A stretch of 64,000 nucleotides of DNA from Calliopsis andreniformis (lineage: Eukaryota > Arthropoda > Insecta > Hymenoptera > Andrenidae), in the NCBI RefSeq assembly GCF_051401765.1, contig NW_027480423.1, forward strand, positions 2,480,001 to 2,544,000, written 5' to 3'. Position 1 is the first letter of the stretch, and each line of letters starts with the position of its first letter. Positions 38,852 through 52,900 of this stretch are shown here, piece after piece. Under the pieces are notes generated by a model, which made no database searches, was not told where the DNA came from, and saw only the letters and a list, made by a program, of their open reading frames with translations. The translations under genes were made by a program, and so were the position numbers.

Positions 38852-41800
38852 AATGGTCATTTCTACGTTCCGGGCAACCTAGGCTTCACCCTAGGCCGTT
38901 GTTCCACCAGATCGAATATTTAGGGCCTAAGAAGTGAACGCCAGAAGCATAAAATGCAATAAAAATACAACAGTTTTTCCATCGTATAGCAGGAATAATT
39001 TGCAACCAGTGTGATAGTAGTGGTCATTTCTAAGTTCCGGGCAACCTAGGTTTCACTCCAGGGCGTTGCTCCACCAGATCGAATAGTTACGGCCTAAGAA
39101 GTCAACGCCAGAAGCATAAAATACGATAAAGATGCAACAGTTTTTCCATCGTATAAAACTAATAATTGCAGCCAGTGTGAAGGTGATGGTCATTTCTACA
39201 TTCCGAACAACCTAGGCTTCACTCTAGGGCGTTGTTCCGCCAGATCGAATAGTTAGGGCCTAAGAAGTGAACGCCAGAAGCATAAAATACAATATAAATA
39301 CAACAGTTTTTCCATCATATAAAACGAATGATAGCAACCAGTGTGAAAGTTATGGTCATTTCTACGTTCCGGGCAACCTAGGCTTCACTCTAGGGTGTTG
39401 CTCCACCAGATGGAATAGCTAGGGAGTTAGAATTCAATGCCAGAAGCATAAAACGCAATATAAATATAACAGCTTTTCCATCGTATAAAACGAATAATAG
39501 CAACCAGTGTGAATGTTATGGTCATTTCTACTTTCCGGGCAACCTAGGCTTCACTCTAGGGCGTTGCTCCACCAGATCGAATAGTTAGGGCTTTAGAAGT
39601 CAGCGCCCGAAGCATAAAATGCAATATAAACAGAACAGTTTTTCCATCGTATAAAACGAATAATTGCTACCGGTGTGAAAGTTATGGTGATTTCTCCGTT
39701 CCGGGCAGCCTAGGCTTCACTCTAGGGCATTGCTCCACCAGATCGAATAGTTCGGGCCTTAGAAGTCAACGCCAGAAGCATAAAATACGATATAAATACA
39801 ACAGTTTTTCCATCGTATAAAACGAATGACAGTAACCAGTGTGAAAGTTATGGTCATTTCTACGTTCCGGGCAACCTAGGCTTCACTCTAGGGCGTTGCA
39901 CCAACAGATTGAATAGTTAGGGCCTTAGAAGTCAACGCCAGAAGCATAAAATACAGAATAAATAAAACAGTTTTTCCATCGTACAAAACGAATAATTGCT
40001 ACCAGTGTGAACGTTATGGTCATTTCTACGTTCCGCGCAACCTAGGCTTCACTCTAGGGCGTTGCTCCACCAGATCGAATGGTTAGGTCCTTAGAAGTCA
40101 ACGCCAGAAGCTTAAAACACTATATAAATACAACAGCTTTTCCAACATATAAAACGGATAATTGCAACCAGGATGAAAGTAATGGTCATTTCTACTTTCC
40201 GGGCAACCTAGGTTTCACCCTGGGGCGTTGCTCCAACAGATTGAATAGTTAGGGCGTTAGAAGTCAATGCCCGAAGCATAAAATACAATATAAATACAAC
40301 AGTTTTTCCATCGTATAAAACGAATAATTGCAACCAGGATGAAAGTTATCGTCATTTCTACTTTCCGGGCAACCTAGGCTTCACCCTAGGGCGTTGTTCC
40401 ATCAGATGCAATAGTTAGGGCCTAAGAAGTCAACGCCAGAAGCATAAAACACTATATAAATACAACAGTTTTTCCATCATATAAAACGAATAATTGCAAC
40501 CAGGATGAAAGTTATTGTCATTTCTACTTTCCGGGCAGCCTAGGCTTCACCCTAGGGCGTTGCTCCAACAGATTGAGTAGCTAGGGCCTTAGAAGTCAAT
40601 GCCCGAAGCATAAAATACAATATAAATACAACAGTTTTTCCATCGTATAAAACGAATAATTGAAACCAGTATGAAAGTTAACGTCATTTCTACTTTCCGG
40701 GCTACCTAGGCTTCACCCTAGGCCGTTGCTCCACCAGATCGAATAGTTAGGGCCTTAGAAGCCAACGCCAGAAGCATAAAGTACAATAAAGATGCAAAAG
40801 TTTTTCCATCGTATAACAGGAATAACTGCAAACAGTGTGAAAGTTATGGTCATTTCTACGTTCCGGGCAACCTCGGCTTCACTCTAGGGCGTTGCGGCAC
40901 CAGATCGAATAGTTAGGGCCTTAGAAATCAACGCCCGAAGCATAAAATACAAAATAAATAATACAGTTTTTCCATCGTATAAAACGAATAATTGCAACCA
41001 GTGTGGAAGTTATGGTCATTTCTACGTTCCGGGCAACCTAGGCTTCACTCTAGGGCGTTGCTCCACCAGGTCGAATAGTTAGGGCCTTAGAAGTCTACGC
41101 CCGAAGCATAAAATACAAAATAAATAAAACAGTTTTTCCATCGTATAAAAAGAATAATTGCAACCAGTATGAAAGTTAACGTCATTTCTACTTTCGGGGC
41201 AACGTAGGATTCACCCTTGGGCGTTGCACCAACAGATTGAATAGTTAGGCCCTTAGAAGTCAACGCCAGAAGCATAAAATACGATATAAATAGAACAGTT
41301 TTTCCACTGCATAAAACGAATAACGGTAACCAGTGTGAAAGTACTGGTCATTTCTACGTTCCGGGTAGCCTAGGTTTCACCCTAGGTCGATGGTCCACCA
41401 GATTGAATAGCTTGAGACTTAGAATTCAACGCCAGAAGGATAAAATACAATATAAGTACAACGGTTTTTCCATCGTATAAAATGAATAATTGCAGACATT
41501 GTGAATGTAATGGTCATTTCTACGTTCCGGTCAACCTAGGCGTCACTCTAGGGCGTTGCTCGACCACATCTAATAGGTACGGCCTTAGAAGTCAACGCCA
41601 GGAGCATAAAATACAATATAAATACCACAGCTTTTCCATCGTATAAAATGAAAAATTGCAGACATTGTGAAAGTAATGGTCATTTCTACGTTCCGGTCAA
41701 CCTAGGCGTCACTCTAGGGCGTTGCTCCACCAGATCAAACAGTTAGGGCCTTTGATATCAACGCCCGAAGCATTAAATACAAAATAAATAGAACAGTTTT

Positions 41801-41992
41801 TCCATTGTATAAAACGAATAATTGCTACCAGTGTAAAAGTTATGGTCATTTCTACGTTCCGGGCAACCTAGGCTTCACCCTAGGCCGTTGCTCCACCAGA
41901 TCGAATAGTTAGGGCCTAAGAAGTGAACGCCAGAAGCATAAAATACGATAAAGATGCAACAGTTTTTCCATCGTATAAAACGAATAATTGCA
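38852..41992 (+). repeat. Second 3.8-kb-register unit, with extra monomers
   Basis: Collinear with 35033-37180 at offset 3,819, then with 38340-38780 at offset 2,657 through the CCACTGCATAAAACG sequence. About 41500-41700 holds two extra monomers with TGCAGACATTGTGAA and GGTCAACCTAGGCGTC, one of them with a CATCTAATAGGTACGG segment. 41720-41992 matches 37.40-37.67 kb at offset 4,317. No gene is visible. Confidence 0.8.
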
Positions 41993-44900
41993 ACCAGGAT
42001 GAAAGTTATCGTCATTTCTACTTTCCGGGCAACCTAGGCTTCACCCTAGGGCGTTGTTCCATCAGATGCAATAGTTAGGGCCTAAGAAGTCAACGCCAGA
42101 AGCATAAAACACTATATAAATACAACAGTTTTTCCATCATATAAAACGAATAATTGCAACCAGGATGAAAGTTATTGTCATTTCTACTTTCCGGGCAGCC
42201 TAGGCTTCACCCTAGGGCGTTGCTCCAACAGATTGAGTAGCTAGGGCCTTAGAAGTCAATGCCCGAAGCATAAAATACAATATAAATACAACAGTTTTTC
42301 CATCGTATAAAACGAATAATTGAAACCAGTATGAAAGTTAACGTCATTTCTACTTTCCGGGCTACCTAGGCTTCACCCTAGAGCGTTGCACCAACAGATT
42401 GAATAGTTAGGGCCTTAGAAGCCAACGCCAGAAGCATAAAGTACAATAAAGATGCAAAAGTTTTTCCATCGTATAACAGGAATAACTGCAAACAGTGTGA
42501 AAGTTATGGTCATTTCTACGTTCCGGGCAACCTCGGCTTCACTCTAGGGCGTTGCGGCACCAGATCGAATAGTTAGGGCCTTAGAAATCAACGCCCGAAG
42601 CATAAAATACAAAATAAATAATACAGTTTTTCCATCGTATAAAACGAATAATTGCAACCAGTGTGGAAGTTATGGTCATTTCTACGTTCCGGGCAACCTA
42701 GGCTTCACTCTAGGGCGTTGCTCCACCAGGTCGAATAGTTAGGGCCTTAGAAGTCTACGCCCGAAGCATAAAATACAAAATAAATAAAACAGTTTTTCCA
42801 TCGTATAAAAAGAATAATTGCAACCAGTATGAAAGTTATCGTCATTTCTACTTTCGGGGCAACGTAGGATTCACCCTTGGGCGTTGCACCAACAGATTGA
42901 ATAGTTAGGCCCTTAGAAGTCAACGCCAGAAGCATAAAATACGATATAAATAGAACAGCTTTTCCATCGTATAAAACGAATAATTGCAACCAGTGTGGAA
43001 GTTATGGTCATGTCTACGTTCCGGGCAACCTAGGCTTCACTCTAGGGCGTTGCTCGACCAGATCGAATAGCTAGGGCCTTAGAAGTCAACGCCTGAAGTA
43101 TAAAATACAATAAAAATACAACAGCCTTTCCATCCTATAACAGGAATAATTGCAACCCGTGTGAAAGTGATGGTCATTTCTACGTTACAGGCAACCTAGG
43201 CTTCACGATAGGGCGTTGTTCCACCAGATGGAATAGTTAGGACCTAAGAAGTCAAAGCCCGAAGCATAAAACACAAAATAAATAAAACAGTTTTTCCATC
43301 GCATAAAACGGATAATTGCAACCAGTATGAAAGTTAACGTCATTTCTACCTTCCGGGCAACATAGGCTTCACCCTTGGGCGTTGCACCAACAGATTCAAT
43401 AGTTAGGGCCTTAGAAGTTAACGCCCGAAGCATAAAATACAAAATAAATAGAACAGTTTTTCCATCGTATAAAACGAATAATTGCAACCAGTGTGAAGGT
43501 AATTGTCATTTCTACGTTCCGGGCAACTTAGGCGTCACCCTAGGGCGCTGCTCCACCACATCTAATAGCAACGGCCTTAGAAGTCAGCCCCAGATGAATA
43601 AAATACATAAAAGATGCCACAGCTTTTCCATCGTATAAAACGAATAATTGCAACCAGTGTGAAAGTTATGGTCATTTCTACGTTCCGGGCAACCTAGGCT
43701 TCACTCTAGGGCGTTGTTCCACCAAATGGAATAGTTAGGGCCTTAGAAGTCAACGCCCGAAGCATAAAATACAAAATAAATAAAACAGTTTTTCCATCGT
43801 ATAAAAAGAATAATTGCAACCAGTATGAAAGTTAACGTCATTTCTACGTTCCGGGCAACCTCGGCTTCACTCTAGGGCGTTGCGGCACCAGATCGAATAG
43901 TTAGGGCCTTAGAAATCAACGCCCGAAGCATAAAATACCAAATAAATAGAACAGTTTTTCCATCGTATAAAACGAATAATTGCAACCAGTATGAAAGTTA
44001 ACGTCATTTCTACTTTCCGGGCAACCTAGACTTCACTCTAGGGCGTTGCTCCACCAGATCGAACAGTTAGGTCCTTAGAAGTCAACGCCAGAAGCATAAA
44101 ATACGATATAGATACAACAGCTTTTCCATCGTATAAAACGAATAATTGCAACCAGTGTGGAAGTTATGGTCATTTCTACGTTCCGGGCAACCTAGGCTTC
44201 ACTCTAGGGCGTTGCTCGACCAGATCGAATAGCTAGGGCCTTAGAAGTCAACGCCTGATGTATAAAATACAATAAAGATGCAACAGTGTTTCCATCGTAT
44301 AACAGGAATAACTGCAACACGTGTGAAAGTGATGGTCATTTCTACGTTCCGGGCATCCTAGGCTTCACCCTAGGGCGTTGTCCCACCAGATCGATCAGTT
44401 AGGGCCTAAGAAGTCATCGCCAGAAGCATAAAATACGACATAAATATAACAGCTGTTCCATCGTATAAAAGGAATAATTGCAAACAGTGTGAAAGTAATG
44501 GTCATTTCTACGTTCCGGGCAACCTAGGCTTCACTCTACGGTGTTGTTCCACGAGATCGAATAGTTAGGGCCTAAGAAGTCAACACCAGAAGAATAAAAT
44601 ACAATAAAAATACAACATCCTTTCCATCCTATAACAGGAATAATTGCAACCCGTGTGAAAGTGATGGTCATTTCTACGTTCCAGGCAACCTAGGCTTCAC
44701 TCTAGGGCGTTGTTCCACAAGATCGAATAGTTAGGGCCTAAGAAGTCAACGCCAGAAGCATAAAATACAATATAAATAGTACAGTTTTTCCATTGTATAA
44801 AACGAATAATTGCTACCAGTGTGAAAGTTATGGTCATTTCTACGTTCCGCGCAACCTGGGCTGTACTCTAGTGCGTTGTTCCACCAGATGGAATAGTTAG

Positions 44901-46143
44901 GGCCTAAGAAGTGAACGCCAGAAGCATAAAATGCAATAAAAATACAACAGTTTTTCCATCGTATAGCAGGAATAATTTGCAACCAGTGTGATAGTAGTGG
45001 TCATTTCTACGTTCCGGGCAACCCAGGTTTCACTCCAGTGCGTTGCTCCACCAGATCGAATAGTTACGGCCTAAGAAGTCAACGCCAGAAGCATAAAATA
45101 CGATAAAGATGCAACAGTTTTTCCATCGTATAAAACGAATAATTGCAATCAGTGTGAAAGTTATGGTCATTTCTACATTCCGAGCAACCTAGGCTTCACT
45201 CTAGGGCGTTGCTCCACCAGATCGAATAGTTAGGTCCTTAGAAGTCAACGCCAGAAATATAAAATACGATAAAGATGCAACAGTTCTTCCATCGTATAAA
45301 ACGAATAATTGCAATCAGTGTGAAAGTTATGGTCATTTCTACATTCCGAGCAACCTAGGCTCCACTCTGGGGCGTTGCTCCACCAGATCGAACAGTTAGG
45401 TCCTTAGAAGTCAACGCCAGGAGCATAAAATACGATATAAATACAACAGCTTTTCAATCGTATAAAAGGAATAATTGCAAACAGTGTGAAAGTAATGGTC
45501 ATTTCTACGTTCCGGGCAACCAAGGCTTCACTCTACGGCGTTGTTCCACCAGATCGAATAGTTAGGGCCTAAGAAGTCAACACAAGAAGAATAAAATACA
45601 AAATAGATACAACAGCCTTTACACCGTATAAAACGAATAACTGCAACCTGTGTGAAGGTTATGGTCATTTCTACGTTCCGGGCAACCTAGGCTTCACTCT
45701 AGGGCGTTGCCCCAACAGATTGAATAGTTAGGGCCTTAGAAGTCAACGCCAGAAGCATAAAATACAGAATAAATAAAACAGTTTTTCCATCGTACAAAAC
45801 GCATAATTGCTACCAGTGTGAACGTTATGGTCATTTCTACGTTCCGCGCAACCTAGGCTTCACTCTAGGGCGTTGCTCCACCAGATCGAATGGTTAGGTC
45901 CTTAGAAGTCAACGCCAGAAGCTTAAAACACTATATAAATACAACAGCTTTTCCAACATATAAAACGGATAATTGCAACCAGGATGAAAGTAATGGTCAT
46001 TTCTACTTTCCGGGCAACCTAGGTTTCACCCTGGGGCGTTGCTCCAACAGATTGAATAGTTAGGGCGTTAGAAGTCAATGCCCGAAGCATAAAATACAAC
46101 ATAAATACAACAGTTTTTCCATCGTATAAAACGAATAATTGCA
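41993..46143 (+). repeat. 4,151-bp HOR unit, copy 1 (25 monomers, longest form)
   Basis: This starts at the CAGGATGAAAGTTATCG monomer. Landmarks recur 4,151 bp later: CATCAGATGC 42060 to 46211, cassette tag 42438 to 46589, the GTCAAAGCCC linker at 43251 to 47402. After about 44403 the offset is 3,819 (insertion monomer 44977 to 48796), because copy 2 lacks two monomers. 25 x 166 + 1 = 4,151. It contains the cassette, the GTTAAC and CATCTAATAG classes, the CTCGGCTTC monomer and the insertion monomer. Confidence 0.88.
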
Positions 46144-49100
46144 ACCAGTATGAAAGTTATCGTCATTTCTACTTTCCGGGCAACCTAGGCTTCACCCTAG
46201 GGCGTTGTTCCATCAGATGCAATAGTTAGGGCCTAAGAAGTCAACGCCAGAAGCATAAAACACTATATAAATACAACAGTTTTTCCATCATATAAAACGA
46301 ATAATTGCAACCAGGATGAAAGTTATTGTCATTTCTACTTTCCGGGCAGCCTAGGCTTCACCCTAGGGCGTTGCTCCAACAGATTGAGTAGCTAGGGCCT
46401 TAGAAGTCAATGCCCGAAGCATAAAATACAATATAAATACAACAGTTTTCCCATCGTATAAAACGAATAATTGAAACCAGTATGAAAGTTAACGTCATTT
46501 CTACTTTCCGGGCTACCTAGGCTTCACCCTAGAGCGTTGCACCAACAGATTGAATAGTTAGGGCCTTAGAAGCCAACGCCAGAAGCATAAAGTACAATAA
46601 AGATGCAAAAGTTTTTCCATCGTATAACAGGAATAACTGCAAACAGTGTGAAAGTTATGGTCATTTCTACGTTCCGGGCAACCTCGGCTTCACTCTAGGG
46701 CGTTGCGGCACCAGATCGAATAGTTAGGGCCTTAGAAATCAACGCCCGAAGCATAAAATACAAAATAAATAATACAGTTTTTCCATCGTATAAAACGAAT
46801 AATTGCAACCAGTGTGGAAGTTATGGTCATTTCTACGTTCCGGGCAACCTAGGCTTCACTCTAGGGCGTTGCTCCACCAGGTCGAATAGTTAGGGCCTTA
46901 GAAGTCTACGCCCGAAGCATAAAATACAAAATAAATAAAACAGTTTTTCCATCGTATAAAAAGAATAATTGCAACCAGTATGAAAGTTAACGTCATTTCT
47001 ACTTTCGGGGCAACGTAGGATTCACCCTTGGGCGTTGCACCAACAGATTGAATAGTTAGGCCCTTAGAAGTCAACGCCAGAAGCATAAAATACGATATAA
47101 ATAGAACAGCTTTTCCATCGTATAAAACGAATAATTGCAACCAGTGTGGAAGTTATGGTCATGTCTACGTTCCGGGCAACCTAGGCTTCACTCTAGGGCG
47201 TTGCTCGACCAGATCGAATAGCTAGGGCCTTAGAAGTCAACGCCTGAAGTATAAAATACAATAAAAATACAACAGCCTTTCCATCCTATAACAGGAATAA
47301 TTGCAACCCGTGTGAAAGTGATGGTCATTTCTACGTTCCAGGCAACCTAGGCTTCACGATAGGGCGTTGTTCCACCAGATGGAATAGTTAGGACCTAAGA
47401 AGTCAAAGCCCGAAGCATAAAACACAAAATAAATAAAACAGTTTTTCCATCGCATAAAACGGATAATTGCAACCAGTATGAAAGTTAACGTCATTTCTAC
47501 CTTCCGGGCAACATAGGCTTCTCCCTTGGGCGTTGCACCAACAGATTCAATAGTTAGGGCCTTAGAAGTCAACGCCCGAAGCATAAAATACAAAATAAAT
47601 AGAACAGTTTTTCCATCGTATAAAACGAATAATTGCAACCAGTGTGAAGGTAATTGTCATTTCTACGTTCCGGGCAACTTAGGCGTCACCCTAGGGCGCT
47701 GCTCCACCACATCTAATAGCAACGGCCTTAGAAGTCAGCCCCAGATGAATAAAATACATAAAAGATGCCACAGCTTTTCCATCGTATAAAACGAATAATT
47801 GCAACCAGTGTGAAAGTTATGGTCATTTCTACGTTCCGGGCAACCTAGGCTTCACTCTAGGGCGTTGTTCCACCAAATGGAATAGTTAGGGCCTTAGAAG
47901 TCAACGCCCGAAGCATAAAATACAAAATAAATAAAACAGTTTTTCCATCGTATAAAAAGAATAATTGCAACCAGTATGAAAGTTAACGTCATTTCTACGT
48001 TCCGGGCAACCTCGGCTTCACTCTAGGGCGTTGCGGCACCAGATCGAATAGTTAGGGCCTTAGAAATCAACGCCCGAAGCATAAAATACAAAATAAATAG
48101 AACAGTTTTTCCATCGTATAAAACGAATAATTGCAACCAGTATGAAAGTTAACGTCATTTCTACTTTCCGGGCAACCTAGACTTCACTCTAGGGCGTTGC
48201 TCCACCAGATCGAACAGTTAGGGCCTAAGAAGTCATCGCCAGAAGCATAAAATACGACATAAATATAACTGCTGTTCCATCGTATAAAAGGAATAATTGC
48301 AAACAGTGTGAAAGTAATGGTCATTTCTACGTTCCGGGCAACCTAGGCTTCACTCTACGGTGTTGTTCCACGAGATCGAATAGTTAGGGCCTAAGAAGTC
48401 AACACCAGAAGAGTAAAATACAATAAAAATACAACATTCTTTCCATCCTATAACAGGAATAATTGCAACCCGTGTGAAAGTGATGGTCATTTCTACGTTC
48501 CAGGCAACCTAGGCTTCACTCTAGGGCGTTGTTCCACAAGATCGAATAGTTAGGGCCTAAGAAGTCAACGCCAGAAGCATAAAATACAATATAAATAGTA
48601 CAGTTTTTCCATTGTATAAAACGAATAATTGCTACCAGTGTGAAAGTTATGGTCATTTCTACGTTCCGCGCAACCTGGGCTGTACTCTAGTGCGTTGTTC
48701 CACCAGATGGAATAGTTAGGGCCTAAGAAGTGAACGCCAGAAGCATAAAATGCAATAAAAATACAACAGTTTTTCCATCGTATAGCAGGAATAATTTGCA
48801 ACCAGTGTGATAGTAGTGGTCATTTCTACGTTCCGGGCAACCCAGGTTTCACTCCAGTGCGTTGCTCCACCAGATCGAATAGTTACGGCCTAAGAAGTCA
48901 ACGCCAGAAGCATAAAATACGATAAAGATGCAACAGTTTTTCCATCGTATAAAACGAATAATTGCAATCAGTGTGAAAGTTATGGTCATTTCTACATTCC
49001 GAGCAACCTAGGCTTCACTCTAGGGCGTTGCTCCACCAGATCGAATAGTTAGGTCCTTAGAAGTCAACGCCAGAAATATAAAATACGATAAAGATGCAAC

Positions 49101-49962
49101 AGTTCTTCCATCGTATAAAACGAATAATTGCAATCAGTGTGAAAGTTATGGTCATTTCTACATTCCGAGCAACCTAGGCTCCACTCTGGGGCGTTGCTCC
49201 ACCAGATCGAACAGTTAGGTCCTTAGAAGTCAACGCCAGGAGCATAAAATACGATATAAATACAACAGCTTTTCAATCGTATAAAAGGAATAATTGCAAA
49301 CAGTGTGAAAGTAATGGTCATTTCTACGTTCCGGGCAACCAAGGCTTCACTCTACGGCGTTGTTCCACCAGATCGAATAGTTAGGGCCTAAGAAGTCAAC
49401 ACAAGAAGAATAAAATACAAAATAGATACAACAGCCTTTACACCGTATAAAACGAATAACTGCAACCTGTGTGAAGGTTATGGTCATTTCTACGTTCCGG
49501 GCAACCTAGGCTTCACTCTAGGGCGTTGCACCAACAGATTGAATAGTTAGGGCCTTAGAAGTCAACGCCAGAAGCATAAAATACAGAATAAATAAAACAG
49601 TTTTTCCATCGTACAAAACGCATAATTGCTACCAGTGTGAACGTTATGGTCATTTCTACGTTCCGCGCAACCTAGGCTTCACTCTAGGGCGTTGCTCCAC
49701 CAGATCGAATGGTTAGGTCCTTAGAAGTCAACGCCAGAAGCTTAAAACACTATATAAATACAACAGCTTTTCCAACATATAAAACGGATAATTGCAACCA
49801 GGATGAAAGTAATGGTCATTTCTACTTTCCGGGCAACCTAGGTTTCACCCTGGGGCGTTGCTCCAACAGATTGAATAGTTAGGGCGTTAGAAGTCAATGC
49901 CCGAAGCATAAAATACAACATAAATACAACAGTTTTTCCATCGTATAAAACGAATAATTGCA
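46144..49962 (+). repeat. 3,819-bp HOR unit, copy 2 (23 monomers)
   Basis: Collinear with copy 1 except for a two-monomer loss at 48201-48222. Single differences include CTTCTCCC for CTTCACCC near 47521, CCATCGTATAAAACG kept at 46455, and the TAACTGCTGTTCC sequence at 48267, which is shared with copy 3 (52085) but not with copy 1 (TAACAGCTGTTCC). Confidence 0.88.
48201..48222 (+). other. Two-monomer deletion junction in copy 2
   Basis: Left of the interval the sequence follows 44.05 kb (CTAGACTTCAC, GTTGCTCC). Right of it the sequence follows 44.40 kb (GGGCCTAAGAAGTCATCGCC). The two parents share CCACCAGATCGA-ACAGTTAG nearly completely, so the switch lies within 48201-48222. The 332 bp between them in copy 1 (44072-44403) is absent here but present in copy 3 (51.7-52.05 kb). 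Confidence 0.8.
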
Positions 49963-52900
49963 ACCAGTATGAAAGTTATCGTCATTTCTACTTTCCGGGC
50001 AACCTAGGCTTCACCCTAGGGCGTTGTTCCATCAGATGCAATAGTTAGGGCCTAAGAAGTCAACGCCAGAAGCATAAAACACTATATAAATACAACAGTT
50101 TTTCCATCATATAAAACGAATAATTGCAACCAGGATGAAAGTTATTGTCATTTCTACTTTCCGGGCAGCCTAGGCTTCACCCTAGGGCGTTGCTCCAACA
50201 GATTGAGTAGCTAGGGCCTTAGAAGTCAATGCCCGAAGCATAAAATACAATATAAATACAACAGTTTTTCCATCGTATGAAACGAATAATTGAAACCAGT
50301 ATGAAAGTTAACGTCATTTCTACTTTCCGGGCTACCTAGGCTTCACCCTAGAGCGTTGCACCAACAGATTGAATAGTTAGGGCCTTAGAAGCCAACGCCA
50401 GAAGCATAAAGTACAATAAAGATGCAAAAGTTTTTCCATCGTATAACAGGAATAACTGCAAACAGTGTGAAAGTTATGGTCATTTCTACGTTCCGGGCAA
50501 CCTCGGCTTCACTCTAGGGCGTTGCGGCACCAGATCGAATAGTTAGGGCCTTAGAAATCAACGCCCGAAGCATAAAATACAAAATAAATAATACAGTTTT
50601 TCCATCGTATAAAACGAATAATTGCAACCAGTGTGGAAGTTATGGTCATTTCTACGTTCCGGGCAACCTAGGCTTCACTCTAGGGCGTTGCTCCACCAGG
50701 TCGAATAGTTAGGGCCTTAGAAGTCTACGCCCGAAGCATAAAATACAAAATAAATAAAACAGTTTTTCCATCGTATAAAAAGAATAATTGCAACCAGTAT
50801 GAAAGTTAACGTCATTTCTACTTTCGGGGCAACGTAGGATTCACCCTTGGGCGTTGCACCAACAGATTGAATAGTTAGGCCCTTAGAAGTCAACGCCAGA
50901 AGCATAAAATACGATATAAATAGAACAGCTTTTCCATCGTATAAAACGAATAATTGCAACCAGTGTGGAAGTTATGGTCATGTCTACGTTCCGGGCAACC
51001 TAGGCTTCACTCTAGGGCGTTGCTCGACCAGATCGAATAGCTAGGGCCTTAGAAGTCAACGCCTGAAGTATAAAATACAATAAAAATACAACAGCCTTTC
51101 CATCCTATAACAGGAATAATTGCAACCCGTGTGAAAGTGATGGTCATTTCTACGTTCCAGGCAACCTAGGCTTCACGATAGGGCGTTGTTCCACCAGATG
51201 GAATAGTTAGGACCTAAGAAGTCAACGCCAGAAGCATAAAACACTATATAAATACAACAGTTTTTCCATCATATAAAACGAATAATTGCAACCAGTGTGA
51301 AAGTTATGGTCATTTCTACGTTCCGGGCAACCTAGGCTTCACTCTAGGGCGTTGTTCCACCAAATGGAATAGTTAGGGCCTTAGAAGTCAACGCCCGAAG
51401 CATAAAATACAAAATAAATAAAACAGTTTTTCCATCGCATAAAAAGAATAATTGCAACCAGTATGAAAGTTAACGTCATTTCTACGTTCCGGGCAACCTC
51501 GGCTTCACTCTAGGGCGTTGCGGCACCAGATCGAATAGTTAGGGCCTTAGAAATCAACGCCCGAAGCATAAAATACAAAATAAATAGAACAGTTTTTCCA
51601 TCGTATAAAACGAATAATTGCAACCAGTATGAAAGTTAACGTCATTTCTACTTTCCGGGCAACCTAGACTTCACTCTAGGGCGTTGCTCCACCAGATCGA
51701 ACAGTTAGGTCGTTAGAAGTCAACGCCAGAAGCATAAAATACGATATAGATACAACAGCTTTTCCATCGTATAAAACGAATAATTGCAACCAGTGTGGAA
51801 GTTATGGTCATTTCTACGTTCCGGGCAACCTAGGCTTCACTCTAGGGCGTTGCTCGACCAGATCGAATAGCTAGGGCCTTAGAAGTCAACGCCTGATGTA
51901 TAAAATACAATAAAGATGCAACAGTGTTTCCATCCTATAACAGGAATAACTGCAACACGTGTGAAAGTGATGGTCATTTCTACGTTCCGGGCATCCTAGG
52001 CTTCACCCTAGGGCGTTGTTCCACCAGATCGAACAGTTAGGGCCTAAGAAGTCATCGCCAGAAGCATAAAATACGACATAAATATAACTGCTGTTCCATC
52101 GTATAAAAGGAATAATTGCAAACAGTGTGAAAGTAATGGTCATTTCTACGTTCCGGGCAACCTAGGCTTCACTCTACGGTGTTGTTCCACGAGATCGAAT
52201 AGTTAGGGCCTAAGAAGTCAACACCAGAAGAGTAAAATACAATAAAAATACAACATTCTTTCCATCCTATAACAGGAATAATTGCAACCCGTGTGAAAGT
52301 GATGGTCATTTCTACGTTCCAGGCAACCTAGGCTTCACTCTAGGGCGTTGTTCCACAAGATCGAATAGTTAGGGCCTAAGAAGTCAACGCCAGAAGCATA
52401 AAATACAATATAAATAGTACAGTTTTTCCATTGTATAAAACGAATAATTGCTACCAGTGTGAAAGTTATGGTCATTTCTACGTTCCGCGCAACCTGGGCT
52501 GTACTCTAGTTCGTTGTTCCACCAGATGGAATAGTTACGGCCTAAGAAGTGAACGCCAGAAGCATAAAATGCAATAAAAATACAACAGTTTTTCCATCGT
52601 ATAGCAGGAATAATTTGCAACCAGTGTGATAGTAGTGGTCATTTCTACGTTCCGGGCAACCCAGGTTTCACTCCAGTGCGTTGCTCCACCAGATCGAATA
52701 GTTACGGCCTAAGAAGTCAACGCCAGAAGCATAAAATACGATAAAGATGCAACAGTTTTTCCATCGTATAAAACGAATAATTGCAATCAGTGTGAAAGTT
52801 ATGGTCATTTCTACATTCCGAGCAACCTAGGCTTCACTCTAGGGCGTTGCTCCACCAGATCGAGTAGTTAGGTCCTTAGAAGTCAACGCCAGAAATATAA

